Positions 53,547 to 63,658 of a DNA stretch of 64,000 nucleotides are shown here, piece after piece. The stretch is from Amoebophrya sp. A120 (lineage: Eukaryota > Sar > Dinophyceae > Syndiniales > Amoebophryaceae), in contig CAJINV010000011.1 in assembly GCA_905178155.1 (NCBI GenBank), forward strand, positions 3,195,144 through 3,259,143, given 5' to 3'. Every line of letters starts with the position of its first letter. Position 1 is the first letter of the stretch. A program made the translations under genes and the position numbers. The notes beneath the pieces were generated by a model. It saw only the letters and a program-made list of their open reading frames with translations. It had not been told where the DNA came from and made no database searches.

Positions 53547-54956
53547 ATGACATCGCAGCACACCCTCGTAGCTCTCCTGGAAACCTCCGGCCCCAGCGAT
53601 GAGGTGCTGAGCTTTCTCCACGGTGGGGATATTGCAGGCCTGGCCTGCGTGTCAAAGCAGACCCGCAAAGCCGTGCAGCGCGAGGACGGAAAGCTGAAGT
53701 GCATCAATTTGGTGATCCGCTTCAAGTGCGATGAGGTTCCAGGCTCATATGACCTCACCGCCCAGACCCGGGACTTAGGGCATATTTTTGCACGTGTCGA
53801 CGTCCGGGCGGTGAAGACCTTGTTTGTCGAAGTGCACGCAAAGTTTGTCGGCCCCGGAACTGCTGAAGAAAATGCACTTGACGTGAATATCGACCCAATT
53901 TTGCCCCAGGTCCAGTCTTTGATGTTTCCAGAAGTGCAGCACTTCGGCCTGGCTGTTTACGACGTAACGCCAGCGGGCACGCTGGGCTATGAGGATCTCG
54001 GTATGTATCTGGACCCTGAAAGGTGCGACGAGTCTGTTTTCAATCGGTTTGCGCGATCGCTGGTCGCCTTACGGAATTTGCGAACCCTTTTCCTTCCCGG
54101 AAAGATCGCAGAGCAGGGCATCAACTTCCCGGGTGGCGTCAGGACGCAGCTCCCCGAGTTACAGACGGTGCATATCATGAGCTACTTTAACCTCAGCGAT
54201 GTTGATACAGATTCTCTGCTTCACGCTGTCCTTGCGGATGAGGAAGCGAGTACGGGCGACGAAACAGACGACCACGCGGTCGTCGGGAGTGCAGCCGCAG
54301 CCGGTGGAGTAACTGCGCAAGGCGGTCTTGTCGCTTTTTCCTGCTTCGACTTTGATATGGATGGCGTGCGGCGTCTAGCGCCTGACTCCGCGGGCGCAGC
54401 GCTTTGGAGGAAAGCGGTGGGGCCGTCTCTGCGAAAGCTCTCGCTGCGCGGGAACCTGGAGTTCTCCAATGAGGATGGGGACGAAGGGGAATTAAAGTGG
54501 TTCTGGTCTCGGTGTAGCAACGTAACGCACATCGAATTGTCGGGGGCACCACCGAAAAAGTTTTGGCGGGAACGTCTCCCGAGCCTGCAGTCGATTACTT
54601 TTGCCGGCGCGGCTACGTGTGGCCGCAGGGCATTTCGACCCGACATCATAGGGGCTCTAATCAGCCTCGATTTGTCCAAAATTCGCCTGGCGTTTTACGA
54701 CTTCGGCCTGGCTGCCATAGAGTTTGGTGCTTTACTCTATAAGGTGGCGCATGAAAACAAGCAAGGTCATGGCTGGGACGCGAAGAAGTGCAGCGCGTCT
54801 CCGCTTCTTCACAACAAGACATTGCTCCACAGACTTAATATGCTTGCGAAGTCAACGTACAACAAGCCCGACATGTTGAAATATAGGCTCACGAGTGGAC
54901 CACCTTTGTGTCCTATGGCAGAACTGGAGGTTACTGCGGGAAGAGAAGCCGCGTGA
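53547..54956 (+). CDS. F-box-like/LRR-like protein, array copy 5
   Basis: 469 aa, one exon. F-box: GPSDEVLSFLHGGDIAGLACVSKQTRKAV, then REDGKLKCINLVIRFKC. Introner site uninterrupted as GHIFARVDVRAVKTLFVEV. DPILPQVQSLMFPEVQHFGLAV and LPELQTVHIMSYFNLSDV follow the array pattern. A small Gly/Ala/Asp-rich insert precedes the GLVAFSCFDFDMDG block. LKWFWSRCSNVTHIELSG and TSGPPLCPMAELEV are the usual end blocks. Confidence 0.78.
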   Translation: MTSQHTLVALLETSGPSDEVLSFLHGGDIAGLACVSKQTRKAVQREDGKLKCINLVIRFKCDEVPGSYDLTAQTRDLGHIFARVDVRAVKTLFVEVHAKFVGPGTAEENALDVNIDPILPQVQSLMFPEVQHFGLAVYDVTPAGTLGYEDLGMYLDPERCDESVFNRFARSLVALRNLRTLFLPGKIAEQGINFPGGVRTQLPELQTVHIMSYFNLSDVDTDSLLHAVLADEEASTGDETDDHAVVGSAAAAGGVTAQGGLVAFSCFDFDMDGVRRLAPDSAGAALWRKAVGPSLRKLSLRGNLEFSNEDGDEGELKWFWSRCSNVTHIELSGAPPKKFWRERLPSLQSITFAGAATCGRRAFRPDIIGALISLDLSKIRLAFYDFGLAAIEFGALLYKVAHENKQGHGWDAKKCSASPLLHNKTLLHRLNMLAKSTYNKPDMLKYRLTSGPPLCPMAELEVTAGREAA

Positions 54957-56300
54957 TGTGTTTTACTTGGTGTGAAGAACGAGTCGCTGCACAGCCTTCA
55001 GGTGTTTTTTTCACGAGGATTGCAATAAGCTGTCTAACAAGAATATGCGCGACCGCCACTCGCGAAAAGATACAAGGCTTCTGTTCAGTACTGCTGGTAC
55101 ATAAGTAGGACAACTTTGCTCATCAACTGCTTGGACGACTTCATCGATCCTGATTTCAGTATGTGATCTTCTGGTCGAACGGTGGCACAGACCAAGCTGC
55201 GAAAAAAGAATGGCATTGGGAAAGCAAAAGCTGAGTCGTTGTGCTTTTGTCAGATGTTTCCGATTATCCTCCTCGTCCAACTCAATTAGAAACGCTCTGT
55301 GAACTAGATCTGGTGGACTTGAATGGGTCTGGAGCTCGACACAGTGATTCTTTTTCAGCGGATCATCGAGATTGAGATTTTGCGATATCTGATGAGAACA
55401 CCGTTTTCCGAAGTCAGATCAGGTTGCTCGTTCTTGTGTCTAGCGTAGATGTCATCTTAGCGTTGGAACATCTGAGATAGATCCGCTTTTCCTACAATGC
55501 AGCTATCTGTGCTTCACACTTGTACTCAGTAGATAAACCTGCAGCTGCTTCACTCAGCAAGACGATTAAAAAATCAGAACGGTACGCGCTGAGGCCCAGA
55601 AAAATCCATCGTAGCACCCTGATTGGGGTCAAACCTTGCGTATATACCCGGGCGCGGTGCCCTCGTGGCACGGCTTTTGTTACACTGCGAAACTATAAGG
55701 ATTTCAGTAGCCTACGCGCGCCATACCATGCGGGTTGGCCCTTCAAAGTCTTCTGGTTTTTGCTTTTGTCTTTTACTCACGACTTTCCGGAATCCCGGGA
55801 TTTCCCGAATCCCGGGATTTGTCGTGAAACTGGTGAAAATCGTGCAAAAGTTGCTTTGTTTTCTATGCTAATCGCGATGGTAGGACCTCTTTTGCACGAG
55901 TTTTTGCACCGTGCAAAAAATCGCGCAAAAGCGTAACAATCGCGTCGCGAATCGCGGTGCTACGGGCCCTGTTTCCGGAGTTGCTTTGTCCTGGTTTTCC
56001 GCGATATTTCGCACAAGTCGCGCAGCCGATCGAATCACGACGGCGCGGCGTTTTTTTCACGATGTGCCCCGCCGTAACACAAATCGGAACAAGCGCTGCG
56101 ATTTTATCTCGAATCGCGATGGGACGCGCCGGCTTCCGACCGGAGTCGGTTTCCGTGGTTTGTCGGTCGCGACCGCCACGTTTGGGAATCGCGACCGGCA
56201 CCGCGGCGCATGTGGGCAGTATTCCCCACCACACTGCCGGCCTTTGCCTGTCGCGCGGAATGTCTCGCGGGTTCTTGTGGTTGTCAATGCGCCACATACT
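54957..56300. other. Intergenic in F-box array
   Basis: No gene seen. A direct repeat GAATCCCGGGATTT / GAATCCCGGGATTTGTC lies near 55790-55822, and the stretch 55.9-56.2 kb has many GAATCGCG and TCGCGA words, giving several overlapping open frames. Confidence 0.45.
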
Positions 56301-56319
56301 GTTCGTTGTCGTTGTTTTG

Positions 56320-56402
56320 GTTGTCAATACGCCAGAACGACAACGATACGCCAGAGCGACAACTCGCGACCCCGAGAGTTGTCGCTCTGGCGTATTGACA
56401 AC
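56320..56402. repeat. Inverted repeat with perfect 20-bp arms and 10-bp loop
   Basis: Arms at 56346-56365 and 56376-56395 (ATACGCCAGAGCGACAACTC and complement). Another partial left arm with one change lies at 56320-56344, and a further CCGTATTGACAACC copy near 56417, so GTTGTC-AATACG units occur several times. Confidence 0.85.
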
Positions 56403-56479
56403 CAACTTGCCAACTGCCGTATTGACAACCAATCACCCAGCCCGCCTTCGCAATACAATATTGCCAACGCCCCTCTCTT

Positions 56480-57690
56480 TCCCTTCAACCCGCGCAACAA
56501 CACTACTGCTGGGCACGCTTTCACGCCCGTCGGCGCCGCGCGCGGGCGCCCCGCCCAGTGCGGTTGCGGCCCCCCGGGAGGACGAGCGGACCACTCCCAG
56601 AACAGTCACCAACGAGGGGACCGGCCAGCCGCCCAACAGAAGCAGGCAGTGCAATGGTTAGGTCCGTGGTGAGGCCCGCGGGCGCAATAGCTGTGCCCAA
56701 CACACACAAGCCCCGCACTGGTTAGGTCCGTGCTGAGGCCCGCAGGCACAATAGCTGCAGTTCCCCCACCCCTTCGCGATAGCGGACCAGCGGGCAACCC
56801 ACAACACTCCCCCCCCCCCAACCACCCATGCGGGCGGGGCCCGAAAGCCGGGCGCGCCGCAAGTGGGCGGCCCCTTGCGTGCCCGCGGCGAAAAACGGGC
56901 GGAGTCGGCCAGCAAGGCAGCAACCATCCAAACGAACAGGACATCCAAACGAACAGGACAATGGGCCCCCCCCAAACTTTCCCCTTTCAGGCAGGTAACT
57001 AAGAAGGCGGAGGCCCGTTCCGGACCTGATACGGCGGAAGTGGGGGCCCCCTTCGGGCGGGGGCGGCAGGGAGGCGGGGCCCCCTTGTGGGCAAGAAGGG
57101 CCGCGGGGGCCCCCCGCGGGAGGGCAGGAGGCCGCTTTCGGCCGGCAGCCCGCAGGAGGCGGGGGGGCCTCCTGCGCGCAAGCAAGGAGGCGGGGGCTCC
57201 CTGCACGAGCGGTACCCAGCGGCCGGAAGGGCGGGAGCCGGGGGGCCTCCCTGGAGGCGGACCCCCAAAGGGCGAAAGGGTGTGAGGGGGGACGGGCAAG
57301 GAGGCGTCGGCCCCCTGCGCGTGAGCGGTGAAAGAAGGAAGCGGGGGCCCCCTGTAGGCGGGATACCCCCTGCGGGCGGGGGGGGGGCGGGAGCCGGGGA
57401 AGGGGGCCCCCCTGCAGGGGCGCGGGGAGTGAAAGAAGGAGGCAGGGGCCCCCCTGCAGGCGCGGTACCAGCGGTCGGCGCCCCGCGATGCCCAGCGGGC
57501 GAAAGGTTGTGCGGGGGGGCGATCAAGGAGGCGGGGGCCCCCTGTATAGTGGGCAGTGAAAGACGGAGGCGGGGCCCTCCCTGCGGGCGGGAGGGCGGGA
57601 GCCGGGGACGGGGGCCCCCCTGTGGGGAGGCTACCGAGCGGGCGAGAGGCGGGAGGGCGGGGGCCCCCTGTTTTCCCCGAGGGTATGCTC
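56480..57690. repeat. GC-rich minisatellite with GGGGGCCCCC cores
   Basis: G- and C-rich DNA in which GGGGGCCCCC-type palindromes recur about every 60-130 bp between 57040 and 57690, separated by GGCGGGAG, GGTGAAAGAAGG-like words. Unit length is irregular. Open frames on both strands are Gly/Pro/Arg-rich artefacts. It ends about 125 bp upstream of F-box copy 6. Confidence 0.8.
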
Positions 57691-57814
57691 GACGCTAAAA
57701 GTCTAACCTTCACCGTGCCATCGTGTTTAAAAATCTGGGCCTCAGCACGTACCGGTCTCTAAAAAATACATACATAAAACCGCAGTTACGTAGCCCTAAT
57801 CTAGCAGAAAGACC

Positions 57815-59588
57815 ATGGCGCTCCAAACGCTTGCCGCCCTTCTGGAAACACCCGGACCCGGCGATGAAGTTCTGGGCTTCCTGCACGGCGCCGAGGTGGC
57901 CGCCCTTGCGTGCGTCTCCGCGGAGACGCGGAAAGCGGTGTCGCGGGAGCAGGATGGCAAACTGCGGTGCGCGAACTTGGTGATCCGCTTTAAATGCCGC
58001 AAGAGGAAGGACCACGGAATCGATCTGTGGGCCCAGCGCCGCGACCTGGCTCACGTGTTCGCGCTATCCAATGCAAATATGTCTGGGTCGTCTGGAAGGC
58101 TGCAACTTGTCATGCAAAGCCTGGATCGTGCAAAAATCTGTGTTGCGTGATAGCCAAAAGTTGTGGTCCAAGTTGCGCGGGCGCTTCTCATGCAGGGTAG
58201 GCATGAAAGAGATATCGCAGAATTTGTCATGCTGTGTCCTTGATTCCAGCACTCGTGGGTCATGGAGAACTGGCATGACAAACACACTTGGATTTTTTTG
58301 TTCCAGACCCAGATTTTGCAATGCATACGTGCGTGTGGATGTTGCCGCGGTCAAGTCCCTCCTCGTCGAGTTCCGTGCAGACACGGGCGCGGACGCCGAC
58401 CGTGTTTACGTCGACCGCGTATTGGACCAAGTGCAGTCACTGATGGGCCCGGAACTCCGACAGTTTGGCTTGATGGCCCCGCAGTTGGGCGCACCGACCG
58501 ACAATAACCGCCTAGAGTACCTCAGCGTGGTTCTTGCTAGCGACCGGGCCTTCAACCATTTCGCGCGTTCCCTGGTGTCGCTGTCGAAGCTCGAGACGCT
58601 TTTCATCCCCAGTGCGCTGGCCACGAGTCCCATAAACTTCCCGCCCGGGGTAAAAACGCATCTGCCCAGGCTGAAAGCGCTGCACGTGGTCGACGCGTTT
58701 CATCTCGATGAGGTCAAGCCGGCTAGCTTAGTGTGTGCAATGCTCGGTCATCGGAACAACAACAGCAACAATTTGGAGGAGAACAAGGATGTGCCTCTTG
58801 CTGCCCCTTCGGGTTGTAGTTCCTCGGGTGTAGTCGCATCTGCTTCTGTCCCCGACAAAAGAACTACCCGTCTTGCAGTTTTTTCCTGCCGGGAATTGGA
58901 CTGCGACGACATGGACGAAATGGGTACCTCTAACGACGGCGAGGAGCCGACGACAACTGCGGGCGTTGAACTGTGGAGAGAGACCATTGCGCCGGGACTA
59001 CAAAAACTTTCCTTAATCACAGATGACGAAGATGACCTTCTGGATGCGGATTGGTTCTGGTCCTGCTGCAAAAATGTGCGGCACCTCGAAACAAGCTTCA
59101 CAGGAGGCGACGAGTGGAAATGGGGGAAATACTTCCCCAACCTCGAGTCGCTGACCTTCACCCAACTGCGATACGATGGGCTAACCTGTGGATTTCGGAG
59201 ACCGCTAGTGGGATTGATGCACGAATTCGAGTTTTCGCGCCAGCGGCTCGTCTTTTGCGATTCGGAACTATCCGCGGTCGAGCTGGCGATGCTAACAGCC
59301 GCATGGAGCAAAACGTCAGTGCGCGGGCGGGGTGGGGGCAGCTCTGGACGGAAGGAGGGTAATGGAAGAGTGGTCGGACAACAAGAAGTTCTTGAGCAAT
59401 CTTCTCAGACGAGGGCATCACAATCTTCTGAAACTACTGCACCGCCGCCTCTGGTCCTCGATGCTACATCTTCGCGTCTCCTCGAGATGCTGCATGCGGA
59501 TATTAACCAAAGGACCTTCAAAATCACGACCGGACCGCCGCTTTGCCCCATGACGCAGACGGAAGTTGCGGCGTATCGGCAAGCGTGA
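57815..59588 (+). CDS. F-box-like/LRR-like protein, array copy 6, interrupted by an introner
   Basis: Exons 57815-58064 and 58333-59588 give 501 aa. F-box: TPGPGDEVLGFLHGAEVAALACVSAETRKAV, then EQDGKLRCANLVIRFKC. The join RRDLAHVFA|RVDVAAVKSLLVEF recreates the segment that is continuous in copies 2-5. Downstream: DRVLDQVQSLMGPELRQFGLMA, FNHFARSLVSLSKLETLFIPS, ADWFWSCCKNVRHLETSF and TTGPPLCPMTQTEV. A Gly/Ser/Gln-rich insert near the C-terminus makes it the longest copy. It lies 2.9 kb from copy 5, beyond the GC-rich repeats. Confidence 0.8.
58065..58332 (+). mobile_element. Introner, family A, in F-box copy 6
   Basis: Flanks CGCGC (58060-58064) and CGTGC (58328-58332). Ends TATCCAATGC / GCAATGCATA; arms TGTCTGGGTCGTCTGG (3-bp insertion) and CCAGACCCAGA. 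Interior has CTTGTCATGC and GCATGACAAAC. Absent from the same site of copies 2-5. Confidence 0.9.
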
Positions 59589-60081
59589 CTGGTGACACAC
59601 GCGGGGGGTCGTAATGTCAAGCTCTGAGGAACTTGAACTACATGCGGTCGTGAAGAATAAATCCAGGAGGAGATTGATACCAACCGGAGAATTCTTTCGT
59701 GCTCCACCTTCAGTGCGTCTCGCAACTCCGTGGTGAAGATATGTGACTGCGTCGCTTGACGTTAGGGGAAGGGAACTTTATTCCGCTTGGATTTGCGCCA
59801 ACATCTTCTCGCCAGAGCTCGTTTGATTAGGAAGAATTGCTGATGTTGGTTCTCGAGGACCGGTGGAACAGATTTTCCGGAACTGCGAATTGATAGTGTT
59901 CCGATTTAATAATACACCCTTTTCGGTGCGATGTTAGTCGGTAGAAGGTTGGCTCTACGAAATTTATCGTGTAAAAATTTCACCGATGTCAATCTTTTCA
60001 ACGACAGGCTCTATCGGTAAGAACTCCACTAGAGAGGACGAACAAGCATTCGCAGATATAAGATAGCCATAAAGTACTCTC
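59589..60081. other. Intergenic spacer, 493 bp
   Basis: Between F-box copy 6 and the phosphatase. No gene or repeat seen. Confidence 0.5.
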
Positions 60082-60693
60082 ATGTCTCTCGTTCTTTACC
60101 TCGTGCAGCACGGTTTGGCCGAGTCGGAGGATGTGAATCCTGAGCGTCCGCTGAGCAAAGAAGGTACCGAGGAAACCGCCCTGCTCGCGGAATTTTTCGC
60201 GACAAAGGAAATAATCATCGGTAATGAAAATCAAAATCTCACCCCGACCACCGCGACCTCACCTAGTACCGCCCCTCTCCAATTCTGGCACAGCGGGAAA
60301 CTGCGAGCGCGACAGACCGCAGAGATTTTGGCAGAAAAGACCGCGGAGCGGAAGCTGGAAGCAGTTGTAGCGGAGAAGGACGGGTTGAACCCAAAGGATT
60401 CTGCGGATGCCTTTTTCGAGAACAATCTCCTGCCCCTCCTTGCCGGCGAAACAGAGCAGTCCTCTTCGGTTGTGATCTGCGGCCACCTCCCGTTCCTGCA
60501 GGAGCTCGCGGCCACCATGGTTAGTCATGGAGGAACCACAGGGAGTAATGTTGGTGAACAAGCGTCGAGCGCACAAGTTCCGAAATTCTCGAACAGCTGC
60601 CTTTTTCGGTTTGATGGTAGCAAGGGGGAAGATAAATTCAAACTTGCTTTTGCGGAGAATGTGTCGGAAATGCGGGCGGAGTTGGTCGGATGA
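60082..60693 (+). CDS. SixA-like histidine phosphatase superfamily protein
   Basis: 203 aa, one exon. The fold's landmarks are in order: N-terminal LYLVQHGLAESE, DVNPERPLSKEGTEE, the second basic motif WHSGKLRARQTAEIL (residue Arg of the RxxQT set), and VVICGHLPFLQELA with the second catalytic His. Bacterial SixA removes phosphate from phosphohistidine in signalling proteins. The usual RHG is QHG here; I recall QHG in a group of bacterial SixA-like proteins that also begin LYLVQHG, so this is probably a lineage feature rather than a broken enzyme, but activity is untested. The low-complexity insert (about 50-70) is typical of this genome. Possible bacterial origin is inference. Confidence 0.82.
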   Translation: MSLVLYLVQHGLAESEDVNPERPLSKEGTEETALLAEFFATKEIIIGNENQNLTPTTATSPSTAPLQFWHSGKLRARQTAEILAEKTAERKLEAVVAEKDGLNPKDSADAFFENNLLPLLAGETEQSSSVVICGHLPFLQELAATMVSHGGTTGSNVGEQASSAQVPKFSNSCLFRFDGSKGEDKFKLAFAENVSEMRAELVG

Positions 60694-61118
60694 TTTATTG
60701 GTAGCTGATGGCAACGTAGAGTTGCTGTTTTTTTCCAATAAGAAGTTACTTACCTGTTCCGACCTCATTCGTATAGAAACTTAATTTCTTCTGCGCTCCA
60801 ATTGATGTTTAAGTTTAATATTTCGGTGTCGTCGCTGCTTCCTTATCCTTCCCCATCGTGGTACTAGCGGATCACGTTGTACCGGAATCGTGTGTCGTCA
60901 CTGTCGGGTTCTTGATGTACGTCGTACAAAGGGTGAAAATTCGCTTTTCGGCATAAACATAAAGACTTCGACGTGTGTACTAACGAGACACTAATTCTAC
61001 ATTTGTGTTTCATCCACTTAGCTTACCTGATTCATCTGGCGAATGACTGTATTCTCAAATTCAGATTTTTCAGCAACGCGAGAGGTTTTTTTTTTCGCAG
61101 ACTGTTGAGCAAGAAAAA
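60694..61118. other. Intergenic spacer, 425 bp
   Basis: AT-rich; a run of nine T lies 35 bp before the next start codon. No gene seen. Confidence 0.45.
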
Positions 61119-63049
61119 ATGAGTCAACGGCTCTCCAGCACTACAGGGCGTGCAACAGTAGTTCAGCCGTACCGGCGGATTCAGGCAGCAGCACCAGGGC
61201 CAAGGAAAAGCTACAAAGCTGCAGCTGTCGCCTCTAGAAGAACGTTATGCGGGTTTCTCGCTTCGCTGGTGCCGCCTTCGGCTGTACTTGATGCACATGC
61301 TGAATTTTTACCAGGAACTGCTGGCGCAGAAGTCTTGAATAAAAACGAGGATGTTATCCCAGCGTCGGCGGTCCTCGTCCCAACATCATCGGACGGAGGT
61401 TCATCCGCAGCACCGGAAGACATCACAGCGAGCCCGTTTCTCGCTTTTTCCGAGGTGACGCCAGAAGGAGCGACGTCAACGTTCGAGCAACTGGACATCA
61501 GGCAGGCAACATCGAGTGGGCGCAGTGCGGATGTCGAGGTGCCGACTTCATCATCCGCAGGAGAAAGAAACTATGACGCCGACGAGGAAGCGAAAAAAGT
61601 CGTGCTCGCCATCGACAGAATGACCACCGCACTGCGAGGAGGAGGAGAGGGTGTGGAAGCAGGAGGAACCACGCATGAAGTAAACGTCTCGACGACGGCA
61701 GAGGCTCCTCGCGAGCTGAGCGCGATCATGGAGCGCTACGCACCGTTGATACACGCCGAGTTGCACGACGCCGCCACTGATGCTGAGGAGCATGGTGAAG
61801 CTCCTTCTTTTCGTGCCGAAACTATTTTCAGCTTCAAAAGAATTATCGAAGTGAAAAATCCCCCCTCCTTATATCCAGATGAAAATTTGTGTTTGTGATG
61901 CTGGAATTCCGTACACAAATCTTCAGATCTGTCTTGCAGTAAAGGAGTGCATGCATATGCCGGGCCTGAATCGAGAGCCTTTGGCGTAGGCACCTAGCAT
62001 GACAAATGTCTATGCTGCAAGCCCAACAGCATGACAAACCGCCTGCGCAATGCGGCGGACTTTCTGCGTTTGCCTTCTTTCAAGACAAACAGGATTTCTG
62101 GTTTTACAAATTTGCATCGCAAATCTTCAGATTGATGCGTTTTTTATATGGGGAGCGCGGATTTTTCCTCACCATAGAAAATGCTGTGCTGACCAAGAGA
62201 AGTACAGCTACAGCCGGCGTCTGCCGGGCGGTAATCGGGTATTTCTCTTCCCCAGCCGAGATTACCGAGTGCAGAAACTGCCGCACTTTGAAGCCCGGGA
62301 ACTTGAAGAGAAGCGTGCTGAGAGCGCTGCGGGAAGAACAGCGCGTCGAGAAGCAGATCCCGCCAGGAATGGTCATTTCTGCTTCATCGCCAGGTGTGCT
62401 GCCGCTGCCGGAAAGACAACTAGGAGAGCAGGGGGAGGGGAACCACGACATCAGCACGACGACAGCACGACTGGGCAAGAATTCCAATGCCTGTGCGGCA
62501 GACTCCGAGCAGTCCTGTGCCGGGCTCGTGCTGTCCCAGAGCGAACGGAAGTGCCGCAAGCAACGGCGGAGCGAGTGCTGCGCCTGGGTCCGGGAGGACG
62601 CACGGACGCTGCTGCAGGAATTTGAGGCGGTGGTGGAATTGGAAGAACATGATGAGCCGAAAGAAGAACGACCGTCGAGGAGTCGTGAAAAAAATCCGCT
62701 GCGTGTAGCGTTGAAGGAGTTGGAGGCGAAGTTCCAGCTACCGCTTTTCCGTTCAACTGGTCGTACTGCACGGGATGCTGTAGAAGTTCCGTCTACCACG
62801 ACTTCACACTATACGAGGTCCCCCTCGAGCTTGTTTCCCACTACGTTGCACAACCTCGCACTGTTTTACGCCTTGGCCTCGAACGGGGCGCCAGGGCCGG
62901 CGGCGCGGCTGTTGCAGGAGGTGGCGGAGAAGCTTGTGGCGGGAAACAACGGTTTGAAAAGCAGCACGAAAAAAATCATCGCGCATCAGGTCCTGCTCGA
63001 GCTCGGAGAGGTGGCGCAGCTCCAGCTACAAGAGGCGCTGTTGGGGTGA
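61119..63049 (+). CDS. Unknown 530-aa protein, two exons
   Basis: Exons 61119-61843 and 62182-63049 (1,593 nt). The N-terminus is basic and Ser/Ala-rich, then SRRTLCGFLASLVPPSAVLDAHA, a hydrophobic stretch after a twin Arg that resembles organelle-targeting or signal-anchor peptides. The middle is Glu/Ser/Thr-rich; exon 2 has a Cys-containing stretch (ECRNCRTL, CAADSEQSCAG, CRKQRRSECCAW) and ends in amphipathic helices (ALFYALASNGAPGPAARLLQ, HQVLLELGEVAQLQLQEALL). No family recognised. The join ..FSFKRI|AVLTKRST.. is set by the introner rule and phase. Confidence 0.62.
61844..62181 (+). mobile_element. Introner, family E (AAAAATCC arms)
   Basis: Ends TATCGAAGTGAAAAATCC and, inverted, TATGGTGAGGAAAAATCC; both continue into a CTCC-rich stretch. 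Flanks AGAAT (61839-61843) and GAAAA (62177-62181) are a weak target match. Interior has two GCATGACAAA words. 338 bp, the longest in the window. Confidence 0.65.
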
Positions 63050-63658
63050 AAGTCGAAGTCTGCGGATTAGTGTCCTCTTTATCTGGGCCTGCAGAAGATG
63101 CCCATGAGGATAAATGGAAAAAAAATTATGAACGGCGCTTGATGAATTTTTGGGTGAATAGTTCTTGAAGCAGATGAAGCAACAAGGTTGCGCAGTGCTG
63201 TGAAATCTTGAATATGAGACCTTCTTGTACGGTGTTGGCACACGGACGCTGGGGCACCTCACACTCCCTGCAACTTCACAGACGAGGTCGCGACGCGCGG
63301 CGTTTTTCGTGTGTGTCAGTTTGGCTGTGCCCGTCGAAATTTGTATTCATCGAGCTGCGTTGTACGGGCCACCCCCGGAAGATCCACAGAAGTTTTTTTT
63401 AAACAATCTGCACACGACTTCTTGGCAGCTTCATAGCCGAGGTTTTTGATATATTACGATCCCCGACCAACATCTACGCTTTAAGTTTCTGTGGGAAGCC
63501 AATACTAGACAAACGTAAGTACTAGTACTTAAGGGAACATCACACGGGTCGTATCTACTCACTGTTACAGACTCTCACGAAGATCACGAAGGAACTTCTT
63601 TACTTCTTTTTGTCGAATGCGTGCGTTTGCAAATACATAATATCGTAGCAAAACCATC
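63050..63658. other. Intergenic spacer, about 610 bp
   Basis: Short open frames only. No repeat or introner arm seen. Confidence 0.45.

Noticed and set aside
56480-57713. 351-codon minus-strand and 203-codon plus-strand frames
   Set aside because: Composition artefacts of the GGGGGCCCCC repeats.
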